Positions 1 to 10,658 of a stretch of DNA of 64,000 nucleotides are shown here, one piece after another. Within the stretch, counting starts at the first letter, position 1. Each line of letters opens with the position of its first letter. The notes beneath the pieces were generated by a model. That model was given only the letters and a program-made list of their open reading frames with translations. It ran no database searches and had not been told where the DNA came from. This DNA is from an uncultured Pelagibacteraceae bacterium (lineage in GTDB: Bacteria > Pseudomonadota > Alphaproteobacteria > Pelagibacterales > Pelagibacteraceae), in assembly GCA_902526405.1 (NCBI GenBank), contig CABZKL010000001.1, positions 62,001 through 126,000 of the forward strand, written 5' to 3'. Position numbers and translations under genes: made by a program.

Positions 1-1
1 G

Positions 2-580
2 AGAAGGGAAATAAAAAAACTTCATCAACAACTTAAAACAACAGTGGTATACGTTACTCACGATCAAACTGAAGCTATGAGTTTAGGTACAAAAATCGCT
101 ATTATGAATCATGGTGTTATACAACAAAATGATACACCTGAAAATATATACAATAAACCAAACAATACATTTGTAGCTGATTTTATTGGTTCACCTTCAA
201 TGAATTTAATTAAAGGAAAATTAAAGCAAAGTTCAAATATTATTTCATTTGTTGCAGAAGGATCAAATTTAGAAATTCCAATAGATAATTATAATTTTAA
301 AGCAAATGATAATCTTAATAATAAAGAGGTTTTCTTTGGGATAAGACCTGAACATATATTCTTTAAAAAATTAAATGATAATGATTTAGAAATAACACTT
401 AGAGCAGATTTAAGTGAATATATTGGTCATGAGCAGATAATGACTTTTGATTATGATAATCAAGAAATATTAGCTAAATTCCCTTCAACTATAAAAACTG
501 AATTATCAAAAGAAACAAAACTATATTTTGACTTAACACAAGTATCTTTATTTGATGCAAAAACAGAGGAAAGGATTTAG
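2..580 (+). CDS. ABC transporter ATP-binding protein (MalK/UgpC-like), C-terminal part, truncated by the window edge
   Basis: In-frame RREIKKLHQQLKTTVVYVTHDQTEAMSLG (D-loop/H-loop region) followed by a TOBE-like C-terminal domain (FFGIRPEHI). Confidence 0.9.
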   Translation, partial: RREIKKLHQQLKTTVVYVTHDQTEAMSLGTKIAIMNHGVIQQNDTPENIYNKPNNTFVADFIGSPSMNLIKGKLKQSSNIISFVAEGSNLEIPIDNYNFKANDNLNNKEVFFGIRPEHIFFKKLNDNDLEITLRADLSEYIGHEQIMTFDYDNQEILAKFPSTIKTELSKETKLYFDLTQVSLFDAKTEERI

Positions 581-581
581 T

Positions 582-1343
582 ATGGATGTTAAATATTCAG
601 ATTTAAAGAATAAAAGAGTATTTATTACAGGTGGAGGATCAGGTATTGGTGCTTCTATAGTTGAACATTTCTGTAAGCAAGGAAGTGAAGTCTACTTTGT
701 TGATATAAATTTGAAAGAAACAAAAAAACTTTTAAATAAATTAAAAAAAAAAAAATTTAGAGCTCCAACATTTATAGAATGTAATTTATTAGATATAAAA
801 AAATTAGAAGGAGTAATAAAAAAGATAATCTCCTCTAAAGGGCCTATTCACGCTTTAATAAATAATGCAGCTAATGATGATCGACATACAACTGACCAAG
901 TAGACGAAAAGTATTGGCAAAATAGAATGGACGTAAATCTAAAACATTATTTTTTTGCTGCAAAAGCTGTTGTAAATAGAATGAAACAAATGAAAAGAGG
1001 ATCAATTGTAAATTTAAGTTCGGTATCTTGGATGTTAGGCGAGGGCGATAAAGTTGTTTACGAAACAGCTAAGTCAGCAGTAGTTGGATTAACAAGATCA
1101 TTTGCACAGGAGTATGGAAAATATAATATTAGAACCAATTCAGTAATACCTGGTTCAATTGCTACAGAAAGACAAATTAAACACTGGTTAACTCCCAAGT
1201 ATAAAAAATTAATTTTAGATAGTCAGGCTTTAAAACGTCAATTAAAACCAAATGATGTGGCTCAATTAGTTTTATTTCTTGCATCTGATCAATCCTCTGG
1301 ATGTACAAAACAAAGTTTTATTGTTGATGGTGGCATAACTTAA
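582..1343 (+). CDS. SDR-family oxidoreductase
   Basis: Rossmann motif TGGGSGIGASI, NNAAN, YETAKSA; the likely start is ATG 582 after the preceding stop rather than the track start at 552. Confidence 0.9.
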   Translation: MDVKYSDLKNKRVFITGGGSGIGASIVEHFCKQGSEVYFVDINLKETKKLLNKLKKKKFRAPTFIECNLLDIKKLEGVIKKIISSKGPIHALINNAANDDRHTTDQVDEKYWQNRMDVNLKHYFFAAKAVVNRMKQMKRGSIVNLSSVSWMLGEGDKVVYETAKSAVVGLTRSFAQEYGKYNIRTNSVIPGSIATERQIKHWLTPKYKKLILDSQALKRQLKPNDVAQLVLFLASDQSSGCTKQSFIVDGGIT

Positions 1344-1376
1344 TATTTAAAAAAGTTAACTTTTCAAACGAAACTA

Positions 1377-2414
1377 ATGTCGAAAAAAATTAATATCTCG
1401 GTTGTAGGATTAGGTTTGATGGGGGCTCAACACTTAAAGGCAATATTAAAATCAAAAAAGTCTAATTTACACTCAATTGTTGATATAAGCGATAATGCTA
1501 AAAAATTGTCAGCAAAATATAAAATACAGTTACATTCGAATGTTTCGTCTCTTTTAAATTCAAAAGAATTAGATGCGGTAATTGTTGCTACTCCAAATAG
1601 ATTACATGAAAAACATACAATAAGTTTATTAAGAAAAAAAATACCTGTATTATTAGAAAAACCAATCTCAGATAATATTAAATCGGCAAAAAAAATTATT
1701 AATATTGCTGAGAAAAATAAAACTCCATTATTGATTGGATATCATCGAAGACATAATTCAATTGTTACTGAAGTAAAAGATATAATTAAATCTGGTAAGC
1801 TCGGAAAAATAATTTCTGCTAATATTTTGTGTTGGCTTTATAAGCACAATAAATATTTTAAGGAAAAATGGAGAATTAGCAGAGGAGGAGGGCCACTTGG
1901 AATTAATCTTGTTCATGATATTGATATGATTTCTTATCTTTTAGGTTCAATTAAATATGTTCAAGCTTTTACAACAAATAAAAACAGAAAATTTAAAGTT
2001 GAAGATACTGCAACTGTTAATTTTATATTTGACTCAGGTGCTTTATGCACTTTAAATATATCTGATACAATAGTTGCTCCTTGGAGTTATGAGTTAACTG
2101 CTGGAGAAAATCCAGTTTATCCAATTACTAATCAGTCAGCTTATATGATTGGTGGCACAAAAGGATCAATACAATTTCCAAATTTAAAATACTGGTTTTA
2201 TAAAAAAGAAAGAAGCTGGTGGAAAAAAATTTTTTTTAAAAATTATACGAATAAGAAAGATAATAATACTTTAGTTAATCAAATTAATCATTTTTCAGAT
2301 GTTGTTTTAAAAAAGGTTAAGCCTAAAGTTAATGGAAATGATGGTTTAAATTCTTTAAAAATTTTTGCAGCAATCACAAAGAGTGCAAAAACTGGTAAAA
2401 AAATAAAAATTTAA
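1377..2414 (+). CDS. Gfo/Idh/MocA-family oxidoreductase
   Basis: N-terminal VVGLGLMGAQHLKAI and EKPISDN motif. Confidence 0.9.
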   Translation: MSKKINISVVGLGLMGAQHLKAILKSKKSNLHSIVDISDNAKKLSAKYKIQLHSNVSSLLNSKELDAVIVATPNRLHEKHTISLLRKKIPVLLEKPISDNIKSAKKIINIAEKNKTPLLIGYHRRHNSIVTEVKDIIKSGKLGKIISANILCWLYKHNKYFKEKWRISRGGGPLGINLVHDIDMISYLLGSIKYVQAFTTNKNRKFKVEDTATVNFIFDSGALCTLNISDTIVAPWSYELTAGENPVYPITNQSAYMIGGTKGSIQFPNLKYWFYKKERSWWKKIFFKNYTNKKDNNTLVNQINHFSDVVLKKVKPKVNGNDGLNSLKIFAAITKSAKTGKKIKI

Positions 2415-3475
2415 AGATTAGATAAAATAGTATTTGAACATTCAGCTGTATTACTTTTTCCTCCTAAGTCTTTAGTTCTATTTTTTTCAATACTTAAAGA
2501 TTTTTCAATTGCAGAGACAATCGAACTTGAAGCCTCCTTTTCTCCTAAGTAATCAAGCATCATTGCAGCTGACCAAATCTGTCCTACAGGATTTGCAATT
2601 CCTTTGCCAGCTATATCAGGTGCAGAGCCATGAACTGGTTCAAATAATGAAGGAAATTTATTTTCAGGGTTGATATTTCCTGATGGCGCTATTCCAATCG
2701 TTCCAGTACATGCTGGACCTAAATCAGACAAAATATCTCCAAATAAATTTGATGCTACAACCACATCAAACCATTCTGGATTCAGAACAAATCTTGCAGC
2801 TAATATATCGATATGAAATTGATCAGTTTCTATTTCAGGGTATTTTTTTTTCATTTTGTTAAAACGCTCGTCCCAAAAAGGCATTGTTATTGAAATACCG
2901 TTAGATTTTGTTGCATTAGTTAGCTTTTTTCTCTGTCTTTTTTTTGCTAATTCAAAAGCAAACTTTTGAACTCTGTCTACTCCGTGAGCGGACATGATAG
3001 TTTCTTGTATAGCTATTTCTCTATCTGTATTTTGGTACATTTTACCACCAACTGAAGAATATTCTCCTTCTGTATTTTCTCTAACAATCATCATGTCAAT
3101 GTCCCCAGGTTTTTTATTTGCAAGTGGAGGGTTTATTCCTGGAAAAAGTTTAACTGGTCTAAGATTTATGTATTGATCAAATCCTCGCCTAAATTGAAGT
3201 AGTGATCCCCATAACGAAATATGATCTGGAATTTGATTAGGCATTCCAACTGCACCAAAAAATATAGCATTATGTTTACTTAACTTTTCTTTCCAATCAT
3301 CAGGTAACATTTTTCCGTGCTTTTTATAATAATCACAAGATGCAAAATCATATTCAGTAAAATTAATTTTAAATTGATGTTTGAGCGCTGCCTCTTTTAA
3401 AATTTTAAGACCCTCAGGCACAACTTCTTTGCCTATTCCATCTCCTGGTATGGCTGCAATATTATATTCTTTCAT
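2411..3475 (-). CDS. Isocitrate/isopropylmalate dehydrogenase-family protein, tartrate dehydrogenase-like
   Basis: IPGDGIGKEVVPEG, MMIVRENTEGEYSSVGG, NLFGDILSDLGP, EPVHGSAPDIAGKGIANP. Confidence 0.85.
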   Translation of the reverse strand: MKEYNIAAIPGDGIGKEVVPEGLKILKEAALKHQFKINFTEYDFASCDYYKKHGKMLPDDWKEKLSKHNAIFFGAVGMPNQIPDHISLWGSLLQFRRGFDQYINLRPVKLFPGINPPLANKKPGDIDMMIVRENTEGEYSSVGGKMYQNTDREIAIQETIMSAHGVDRVQKFAFELAKKRQRKKLTNATKSNGISITMPFWDERFNKMKKKYPEIETDQFHIDILAARFVLNPEWFDVVVASNLFGDILSDLGPACTGTIGIAPSGNINPENKFPSLFEPVHGSAPDIAGKGIANPVGQIWSAAMMLDYLGEKEASSSIVSAIEKSLSIEKNRTKDLGGKSNTAECSNTILSNL

Positions 3476-3566
3476 AAATAAAGGGTTTATACGTTAAATA
3501 TTTGTTAAATAATATTGTTAAATTATCTTTAAAATTTTAATCATCCATTGTTTTGACATATTTAAT

Positions 3567-4091
3567 TTGTTAACTTTCACTATGAAAAAGTTGTTTTTTA
3601 TCTTTTTATTTAGTCTATTTTTTATTTCAAATTCAAATGCAGCTTGTGATGACCCTTTAACCGAGGGTGTGGATTATTCAAATTGTAGATTTTCTGATGC
3701 ACAAGATTTACAAGGAAGCTACTTCCCAAATTCCAATTTATCTTTTGCAAGCTTCATTCAGGTTAATTTGGATAAAAGCATAATGATGAACTCCAATTTA
3801 TCATTTGGAACATTTCCCGAGTCTACATTTGTAAGAGCCAACCTTTATGAAACAGTTTCTATAGGTGCCAATTTTGAAAAAACAAATTTTACAAGTGCAA
3901 ATTTAACAAGAGTTGATTTTATGGGTGCTACACTAATTGAAGCTAACTTTCAAAATTCAAATTTGATGGAAGCAAACCTTACCTCATCAAATATAACCAA
4001 TGCTAACTTTGATGGTGCTAATTTAATTGGTGCAACTTGGACTAATGGACAAACATGTGGTCCAGAGTCAATTGGAACCTGCAATCAATAG
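3567..4091 (+). CDS. Secreted pentapeptide-repeat protein
   Basis: Signal peptide followed by A(N/D)LxxA/xNF pentapeptide repeats (TSANLTRVDFMGATLIEANFQNSNLMEANL); the actual ATG may be at 3582 (MKKLFF...). Confidence 0.85.
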   Translation: MLTFTMKKLFFIFLFSLFFISNSNAACDDPLTEGVDYSNCRFSDAQDLQGSYFPNSNLSFASFIQVNLDKSIMMNSNLSFGTFPESTFVRANLYETVSIGANFEKTNFTSANLTRVDFMGATLIEANFQNSNLMEANLTSSNITNANFDGANLIGATWTNGQTCGPESIGTCNQ

Positions 4092-4094
4092 TCA

Positions 4095-4379
4095 ATGAGC
4101 AGTTCTGTTAAGACTGATGATGTAATATTCAATTTTTTTAAGCAAATTTGTGACGAAAAAGATGATCAAAAATGTGTAGAACTTGGAAAAAATTGGATTG
4201 AAGCCATGGAAACAAATTTATCTAATATGGAGGCAAATTTAAACGGTGCTGATAAATTAAAGCACAAAGATGACATTCAAAGTAATAGAGATCATTTGAA
4301 TAGTTTAAAAAACAAAACCTCCTCTGAGTGGAGAGATTATGCAACTCAATGTATGGTTGAAATACTAAGTCAAAAATAA
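4095..4379 (+). CDS. Hypothetical protein (94 aa)
   Basis: Intact ORF directly after the pentapeptide-repeat gene; no family recognised. Confidence 0.6.
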   Translation: MSSSVKTDDVIFNFFKQICDEKDDQKCVELGKNWIEAMETNLSNMEANLNGADKLKHKDDIQSNRDHLNSLKNKTSSEWRDYATQCMVEILSQK

Positions 4380-4428
4380 AATTAAAAAATTTTTAAGCTT
4401 TTCTTTTCAAAGTATATGTAATAGAAAA

Positions 4429-4499
4429 TTTATAAGGGGTGTCTTTATAGACTGAGATTATACCCTAAGAACCTGTCCGGTAATTCAGAAAGGGATAAT
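4429..4499 (+). promoter_or_regulatory. TPP riboswitch (THI box)
   Basis: AAGGGGTGTC-TTTATA-GACTGAGATTATACCCTAAGAACCTGTCCGGTAATTCAGAAAGGGATAA matches the THI-box core (GGGGTG...CTGAGA...ACCC...AACCTG...TAAT...CAG..AGGGA), immediately before an SSS-family transporter. Confidence 0.93.
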
Positions 4500-5942
4500 A
4501 TGAACAAAACATACTTTATAAGTCAATCATCATCATTAACATTAATAATAATTATAAGTTTAATATTTGTAATTTTTGGAATTTATCATTCAAAAAAATT
4601 CCAAGGAATAAATAATTATTTAACTGCGAATAGAAACATTGGTTTGTTTTCGCTTACAACAAGTTTAGTTGCATCAGCTTTAGGTGCCTGGATTTTATTT
4701 GGGCCAGCTTCAGCCTCAACATGGGGTGGTATAGGAGCAGTAATTGGTTATGCATTAGGGACTGGTTTTCCAATGATATTTTTAATTTATTTAGGAAAAA
4801 AAATTAGAACAGACTTTCCAAAAGGCTCCTCACTTATTGAATATATGAGAAAAAAGTTTGGTAAAAGTTTATTTAAATTAATTTTACTAATGACAATTTT
4901 CTATATGTTCATTTTTTTATGTGCAGAAGTTACTGCCGTAGCAGTTCTCATTAATTATATTTCTGGAACAGAATTATGGATTACTGCATTGATAGTTATT
5001 ATTTCAACTTTAACTTATACTTTGTATGGAGGATTGAGAGCTTCAATTTTTACAGATAATATTCAGATGTTTGTGATAGCAGTTTTGTTATTGATAACAA
5101 TTTCATACATTACATTATTCAATGGTAATAATTTTTCTTTTGAGTTTATTGAAAGTAAAAATCCTAAGCTTTTGAGCTCTTCTTATGTACCAAGCTATAC
5201 TGCAGGTTTGACTTTTTTTATTGCAGTGGCTGCAACAAATCTATTTCATCAAGGTAATTGGCAAAGAGTTTATGCTGCTAAAAATTATGAAACACTTAAG
5301 AAAGGATTGATTATTTCCTTTTTAATTATTGTTCCAATAGTATTCCTAATGGGTTTTATAGGCATGGTATCTTTTTCTGTTGATCCAACTAATAGACCAG
5401 ATCTTGGATTTTTTACATTACTGTTAAAAGAGCAAACTGAATTATTGTCATTATTAATTATCGTACTTGGTTTGGCTTTAACCATTTCAACAGTAGATAC
5501 TTTAGTTAATGCGATATCAAGTCTGTTTGTAGTCGATGGCAAAGCAACTTTTAATTTTGATAAGAAAACCGATTATTTAAAACTTTCTAAATATTTTATT
5601 GTGGCAATTTCGATTGTTGTATTTATTGTTGCTTCAAAAGGATTTGATATTTTATATTTATTTTTGCTAGCAGATTTATTTTGTTGTGCTTTTGTTTTAA
5701 CTGTTTTTTATAGTTTCTATAATAAGAGAATTAACGAAAAGATTGCTTACATTTCCATAATAGTTGGGTTAATTGCAGGATTTTTAATGTTTCCTTTTCC
5801 AGATTTTTCTAAAAGTTTATTGGTAGGAGTGTTGGTTCCAACGGAAGCATTTAGCCCTTTTGTCTCTCAATCTTTATTATTCTTATCTTTTTTAATTGCA
5901 ACTTTTTTACCGGCTGTGATTTTAAAAATAAAAAAATTGTAA
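4500..5942 (+). CDS. thiV: Sodium:solute symporter family, ThiV-like putative thiamin-precursor (HMP) transporter
   Basis: SSS-family multi-TM protein (FGPASASTWGGIGAVIGYALGTGFP, GNWQRVYAAKN) under a THI box; same arrangement as described for SAR11 thiV. Confidence 0.85.
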   Translation: MNKTYFISQSSSLTLIIIISLIFVIFGIYHSKKFQGINNYLTANRNIGLFSLTTSLVASALGAWILFGPASASTWGGIGAVIGYALGTGFPMIFLIYLGKKIRTDFPKGSSLIEYMRKKFGKSLFKLILLMTIFYMFIFLCAEVTAVAVLINYISGTELWITALIVIISTLTYTLYGGLRASIFTDNIQMFVIAVLLLITISYITLFNGNNFSFEFIESKNPKLLSSSYVPSYTAGLTFFIAVAATNLFHQGNWQRVYAAKNYETLKKGLIISFLIIVPIVFLMGFIGMVSFSVDPTNRPDLGFFTLLLKEQTELLSLLIIVLGLALTISTVDTLVNAISSLFVVDGKATFNFDKKTDYLKLSKYFIVAISIVVFIVASKGFDILYLFLLADLFCCAFVLTVFYSFYNKRINEKIAYISIIVGLIAGFLMFPFPDFSKSLLVGVLVPTEAFSPFVSQSLLFLSFLIATFLPAVILKIKKL

Positions 5943-5945
5943 TTA

Positions 5946-6335
5946 CTAAATTGAGGATCTTATAGCTTCATAAAGTAAGTCTTTGGTAGTTTCTCCAAGA
6001 CTTCTATACACTTCTTCTTTATTTTTGAAAATTATAAGAGTTGTTTGATATTGAACATTAAACAAATCAGCTATGTTTCTGTTTGTTACGTCAAAAGAAA
6101 AATATTCAATGTTTTCAAACTCTATATCATTTAATTTACCATCTTTTTTTGCTTTATTTAAAATTTTCATTTGTCCTGCACAAGATGAACAATACTTAAT
6201 CCAAGAACTAATTATAATAATTTTCCCCTCAGATTGAGCTTTATTAAACAGCTTTTCATTAAAAGTTGTTTCCTTTTCCATAGCATTGGCATTCAATGTA
6301 ATTAAAAACAAAAAAGAGAAAAAAAATTTTTTCAT
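5946..6335 (-). CDS. Thioredoxin-like periplasmic protein
   Basis: Signal peptide, thioredoxin-like fold with SSWIKYCSSC motif. Confidence 0.7.
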   Translation of the reverse strand: MKKFFFSFLFLITLNANAMEKETTFNEKLFNKAQSEGKIIIISSWIKYCSSCAGQMKILNKAKKDGKLNDIEFENIEYFSFDVTNRNIADLFNVQYQTTLIIFKNKEEVYRSLGETTKDLLYEAIRSSI

Positions 6336-6403
6336 AAAACAGAAATTGCAACAAATTAAAATTTATTGTAATCCCACAAATTGTCTCTATATAACTCATG
6401 TAA

Positions 6404-7339
6404 ATGTCGACTAATCAAATCACAATTAAGGACTTATCAAAGGTTTATGACAATGGATTTGAGGCCTTAAAAAAGATTAATTTAGATATTAAAAAAGGTG
6501 AAATTATCGCACTTCTAGGACCAAATGGTGCTGGTAAGACAACTTTAATAAGTATTATTTGTGGTATCGTAACACCCTCATCAGGGAAAGTGACTGTTGA
6601 AGATTTTGATATTATTGATGACTATAGGGAAACCCGTTCAAGAATTGGATTAGTTCCTCAGGAACTAACTTTAGAATTATTTGAAACGGTTTTTAATAAT
6701 GTCTCATATTCAAGAGGTTTAAATGGAAAAAAACCAAATCCTCAATACATCGAAAAAATTTTAAAAGATCTTAGTATGTGGGACAAAAAAGATTTAAGGC
6801 TTAGACAATTATCTGGTGGTATGAAGCGAAGAGTTTTAATTGCTAAGGCTTTATCTCATGAACCTTCAATATTATTTTTGGATGAACCAACAGCAGGGGT
6901 CGATGTTGAGCTGAGAAGAGATATGTGGAAAGTAGTTGAAGATTTGAGAAAGACTGGAGTTACTATCATCTTAACAACTCATTATATTGAAGAAGCTGAA
7001 GCAATTGCTGATAGAGTAGCTGTAATAAATCAAGGAGAGATTATTGTTATTGATAAGACAGACGAATTATTAAAAAAAATGGGTCATAAAAAATTAACTA
7101 TAAATCTTCAAAATGAGTTAAATAAAATACCCGGAAGCTTGGAACCATATAACTTAGAAATAGGAAGTGATAAAAAATCAGTTAATTATACTTATAATGT
7201 TAACGCAGAAAGTACTGGTATAACTAATTTGCTAAAAGATTTAAAGGATGCAGGTTTGAAACTCCAAGATCTTAAAACAGAACAAACTACATTAGAGAAA
7301 ATATTTGTGAGTTTAGTTAAGGAGAATAATGAAATTTAA
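6404..7339 (+). CDS. ABC transporter ATP-binding protein (ABC-2/DrrA type)
   Basis: Walker [10 protein letters not shown], signature LSGGMKRR, Walker [13 protein letters not shown]. Confidence 0.95.
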   Translation: MSTNQITIKDLSKVYDNGFEALKKINLDIKKGEIIALLGPNGAGKTTLISIICGIVTPSSGKVTVEDFDIIDDYRETRSRIGLVPQELTLELFETVFNNVSYSRGLNGKKPNPQYIEKILKDLSMWDKKDLRLRQLSGGMKRRVLIAKALSHEPSILFLDEPTAGVDVELRRDMWKVVEDLRKTGVTIILTTHYIEEAEAIADRVAVINQGEIIVIDKTDELLKKMGHKKLTINLQNELNKIPGSLEPYNLEIGSDKKSVNYTYNVNAESTGITNLLKDLKDAGLKLQDLKTEQTTLEKIFVSLVKENNEI

Positions 7340-8096
7340 TTATTACGCATTTAGAGCAATGTACCTTCATGAAATGGATCGTTTCAAAAGAACATTAATG
7401 CAATCTTTATTCTCACCAGTTCTCTCAACTTCATTATACTTTATTGTTTTTGGATCAGTTATAGGTGGTTATGTGGAGAAAATTGATGGTATCAGCTATG
7501 GATCTTTCATAGTTCCAGGTTTATTAATGCTTACATTGTTAACTCAATCAATAAGTAACACTTCGTTTGGTATTTTTTTTCCAAAATTTAACGGTACCAT
7601 GTATGAAATTCTTGCAGCACCTATTTCAACATTTGAAATTGTATTAGCATTTGTTGGTGCTGGTGCGACCAAAACATTACTTGTCGGTGTAGTAATTTTT
7701 TTAACAGCTACATTTTTTGTAGAAGTTCAAGTTATGTATCCATTGTTAATGATTTTTTTATTAGTATTAGTTGCTTTTACATTTGCTTTATTTGGTTTTT
7801 TAATTGGTTTGATGAGCTCAAATTTTGAACAAATGTCAATTGTTCCAACACTAGTGATCACACCAATGGTTTTTTTAGGGGGAAGTTTATATTCTTTAGA
7901 TATGCTACCAGAATTTTGGCAGACGGTTACTTATTTTAACCCAGTAGTATATTTAATTAATGGTTTGCGATTTGCATTTTATGGAGTTTCTGATTTTAAT
8001 ATATGGATTAGTGTCAGCCTAATGGTTCTATTCTTAGTAATATGTGTAACTGTAGTGTCTGTACTACTTAAAAAAGGTTACAAAATTAAAACTTAA
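7329..8096 (+). CDS. ABC-2 type transporter permease
   Basis: Overlaps the upstream ATPase; six TM segments; [31 protein letters not shown] motif. Confidence 0.93.
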   Translation: MKFNYYAFRAMYLHEMDRFKRTLMQSLFSPVLSTSLYFIVFGSVIGGYVEKIDGISYGSFIVPGLLMLTLLTQSISNTSFGIFFPKFNGTMYEILAAPISTFEIVLAFVGAGATKTLLVGVVIFLTATFFVEVQVMYPLLMIFLLVLVAFTFALFGFLIGLMSSNFEQMSIVPTLVITPMVFLGGSLYSLDMLPEFWQTVTYFNPVVYLINGLRFAFYGVSDFNIWISVSLMVLFLVICVTVVSVLLKKGYKIKT

Positions 8097-9232
8097 TTAC
8101 TAGCTATTTTCTTTTTTGGATCAAAAAAAGGTTTTTCTACTACTATAGCTTCAAAATTACCTTTATTAGTATTTACTTCTAAACTAGTTCCAATTTCTGA
8201 ATTTTCAATATTTACCATTGCTAGCGCAATATTTTTTTTTAATCTTGGTGAATATACCGCAGATGTTACTTTTCCAATTTTGTTGTTATCTTTTTTTATA
8301 GACCAGAAAGTTGTGTTAGGCCCAGATAGCGGTTCACAATTAATCTCTAAACCAACTTGTTTTCGTGTTATACCCTCAGCTTTGATTTTTTTTAGAGCTG
8401 TCTTTCCAATAAATTCAATATCACTATCTAGAGATACTAAACGATCTAAACCTAATTCAAATGGGTTAGTATTAATATCAGCATCAGCATGATATGAAAG
8501 CATCCCACCTTCAATTCTTCTTATTGAAGATGTATGGCCAGGCTGAAGACCATATTCTTTTCCAGCACTCATTATTTTTTCATATAAATTATTTCCTTTA
8601 GAACCATCTCTTAAAAATAATTCATAACCAAACTCACTAGACCAGCCAGTTCTAGAAACAATTAATGGTATGCCATCTAAATCATATTCCCTAAACCAAT
8701 AATATTTGAGATCTTTAATACTTTCACCAAAAAGTTTTATCATAATGTCTTTCGATGTAGGTCCTTGTAGCTGTAATGGCGAAACATCAGGTTCTGTTAT
8801 ATTAACACTCATTCCTGAATTAACCGCAACACCTTGAGCCCATAATAAAACATCACTATCTGCGAGTGAAAGCCAAAAATGATTTTCACCTATTCTTAAT
8901 AAAACTGGGTCGTTTAAAATTCCACCTTCATTATTTGTGATTAAAACATATTTACATTGACCAATAGCAACATTTGAAAGATCTCTTGGTGTAAGTAGTT
9001 GAGTAAATTTGAAAGCATCAGGTCCAGTAATTTCAACCTGTCTTTCTACTGCAACGTCACAAAGTATTGATTTTTCAATCAAGTTCCAAAAATTTTGTTC
9101 AGGGCTCCCAAAATCTCTTGGAATATACATATGATTGTAGACTGAAAAACCGGTTGCACCCCATTTTACAGTTGAGTCAAAGTATGGGGACTTTCTAATT
9201 TGTGTTCCAAAACCAAAGTTTTTATTAGTCAT
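8093..9232 (-). CDS. GcvT/DmdA-family aminomethyltransferase-like protein
   Basis: ERQVEITGPDAFKFTQLLTPRDLS, SLADSDVLLWAQGVA, LQGPTSKDIM; resembles the DMSP demethylase DmdA branch, substrate not determinable by eye. Confidence 0.85.
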   Translation of the reverse strand: MTNKNFGFGTQIRKSPYFDSTVKWGATGFSVYNHMYIPRDFGSPEQNFWNLIEKSILCDVAVERQVEITGPDAFKFTQLLTPRDLSNVAIGQCKYVLITNNEGGILNDPVLLRIGENHFWLSLADSDVLLWAQGVAVNSGMSVNITEPDVSPLQLQGPTSKDIMIKLFGESIKDLKYYWFREYDLDGIPLIVSRTGWSSEFGYELFLRDGSKGNNLYEKIMSAGKEYGLQPGHTSSIRRIEGGMLSYHADADINTNPFELGLDRLVSLDSDIEFIGKTALKKIKAEGITRKQVGLEINCEPLSGPNTTFWSIKKDNNKIGKVTSAVYSPRLKKNIALAMVNIENSEIGTSLEVNTNKGNFEAIVVEKPFFDPKKKIASN

Positions 9233-9283
9233 TTTCGGAAAGGCTTAACAGATGGAGTAAATTTTGCAAAGAAATTCAAGAGG

Positions 9284-9309
9284 TTTATAGCCCATTTAAG
9301 GGCTATAAA
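9284..9309. terminator. Perfect 10-bp inverted repeat between aceA and the GcvT/DmdA-like gene
   Basis: TTTATAGCCC-atttaa-GGGCTATAAA. Confidence 0.6.
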
Positions 9310-9334
9310 AATTGAGAGGGGGTTATTAATTTTT

Positions 9335-10609
9335 TTAAAATTGTTCTGACTCCGTTGAGCCAGCCATCGCGGTGGTTGAACTTTGTCCACTGCTTATAGT
9401 ATTTGAAACTGCATCAAAATAAGATGTTCCAACTTCGCGTTGATGCTTTACGCTGGTATAACCATCTTTTTCTCTAGCAAATTCTTGTTGCTGGATTTTA
9501 GAATAAGCAGTCATACCTTCTTTTTTATATTTTTCTGCAAGTTCGAAAATTGCAATATTTTGAGTATGAAAGCCAGCTAATGTTATAAACTGAAATTTGT
9601 ATCCCATTTTAGCAATTTCTTTTTGAAAAGACGCTATTTCATCATCATTTAAATGTTTTTTCCAATTAAAGGATGGAGAACAATTATAAGCTAAAAGTTT
9701 TCCAGGATATTTTTCATGAATAGCATCCGCGAATTTTTTAGCTTCCTCTAAATTTGGAGTAGCTGTTTCACACCATATTAAGTCAGCATACGGTGCATAT
9801 GCTAGACCTCGAGAAATTGCTTGTTCAATACCATCTTTTACATAAAAGAAACCTTCAGGAGATCTTTTGCCTGTAAGAAAAGGTTTATCATTTTCATCGA
9901 AATCATTTGTAATTAATTTGGCTGCATTAGCATCTGTTCTCGCTAAAATAATTAAAGGCACGTCTGCAATATCAGCAGCAAGTCTTGCTGCCTTTAAATT
10001 TTTAACCATAGTTCCTGTTGGCACTAAAACTTTACCACCCATATGGCCACATTTTTTTTCACTAGCTAATTGATCTTCAAAATGAACACCAGCAGCACCT
10101 GCTTTAATAAATTTTTTAGTTAGTTCAAAAACATTCAATGGTCCACCAAAACCTGCCTCTCCGTCTGCTATAATTGGCAGCATATAATCTGTTCTATTTT
10201 TTGCCTCCATGTCTCCATCTTGCATTTCCATATGTTGAATTTGATCTGCTCTTACAAGGGAGTTGTTCATTGACTCAACTAATTTGGGAGCACTATCATA
10301 AGGATAGAGTGATTGATCAGGATACATTTCACCAGCTGTATTAGCATCCGCTGCTACTTGCCACCCACTTAAATAAATTGCTTTCAAACCCGCTTTAGCA
10401 TGCTGTACTGCTTGATTACCTGAGAGAGAGCCTAGAGTATTAACATATGGTTCTGAATTTAATAATTTCCAAAGCTTTTGTGATTGGTTCTTGCATAAAG
10501 AATATTCTATTTTAATTGAGCCTCTTAATCTTTCTACTTCCTTTTCTGTATAATCACGTTTAATTCCAGAGTATCTTTTTAGTTCGTAGGAGATTTTTTC
10601 TGCACTCAT
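9335..10609 (-). CDS. aceA: Isocitrate lyase
   Basis: [14 protein letters not shown] catalytic motif; [15 protein letters not shown]. Confidence 0.96.
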   Translation of the reverse strand: MSAEKISYELKRYSGIKRDYTEKEVERLRGSIKIEYSLCKNQSQKLWKLLNSEPYVNTLGSLSGNQAVQHAKAGLKAIYLSGWQVAADANTAGEMYPDQSLYPYDSAPKLVESMNNSLVRADQIQHMEMQDGDMEAKNRTDYMLPIIADGEAGFGGPLNVFELTKKFIKAGAAGVHFEDQLASEKKCGHMGGKVLVPTGTMVKNLKAARLAADIADVPLIILARTDANAAKLITNDFDENDKPFLTGKRSPEGFFYVKDGIEQAISRGLAYAPYADLIWCETATPNLEEAKKFADAIHEKYPGKLLAYNCSPSFNWKKHLNDDEIASFQKEIAKMGYKFQFITLAGFHTQNIAIFELAEKYKKEGMTAYSKIQQQEFAREKDGYTSVKHQREVGTSYFDAVSNTISSGQSSTTAMAGSTESEQF

Positions 10610-10658
10610 TTTTTTCCTTTGGTTTTATTTTAACTAAAAATGAATCAACTTGATTGAA

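Noticed and set aside
2994-3176. Antisense ORFs within conserved genes (2994-3176, 5285-5542, 8280-8492, 9867-10073, 11265-11483, 29176-29406, 41701-41928, 43720-43950, 50382-51121, 62470-62718)
   Set aside because: All lie opposite strongly supported coding frames and look like by-products of low-GC coding composition.
9233-9334. Possible riboswitch ahead of the GcvT/DmdA-like gene
   Set aside because: Only one hairpin is evident, better explained as the aceA terminator; no glycine, SAM or other aptamer core could be recognised by eye.
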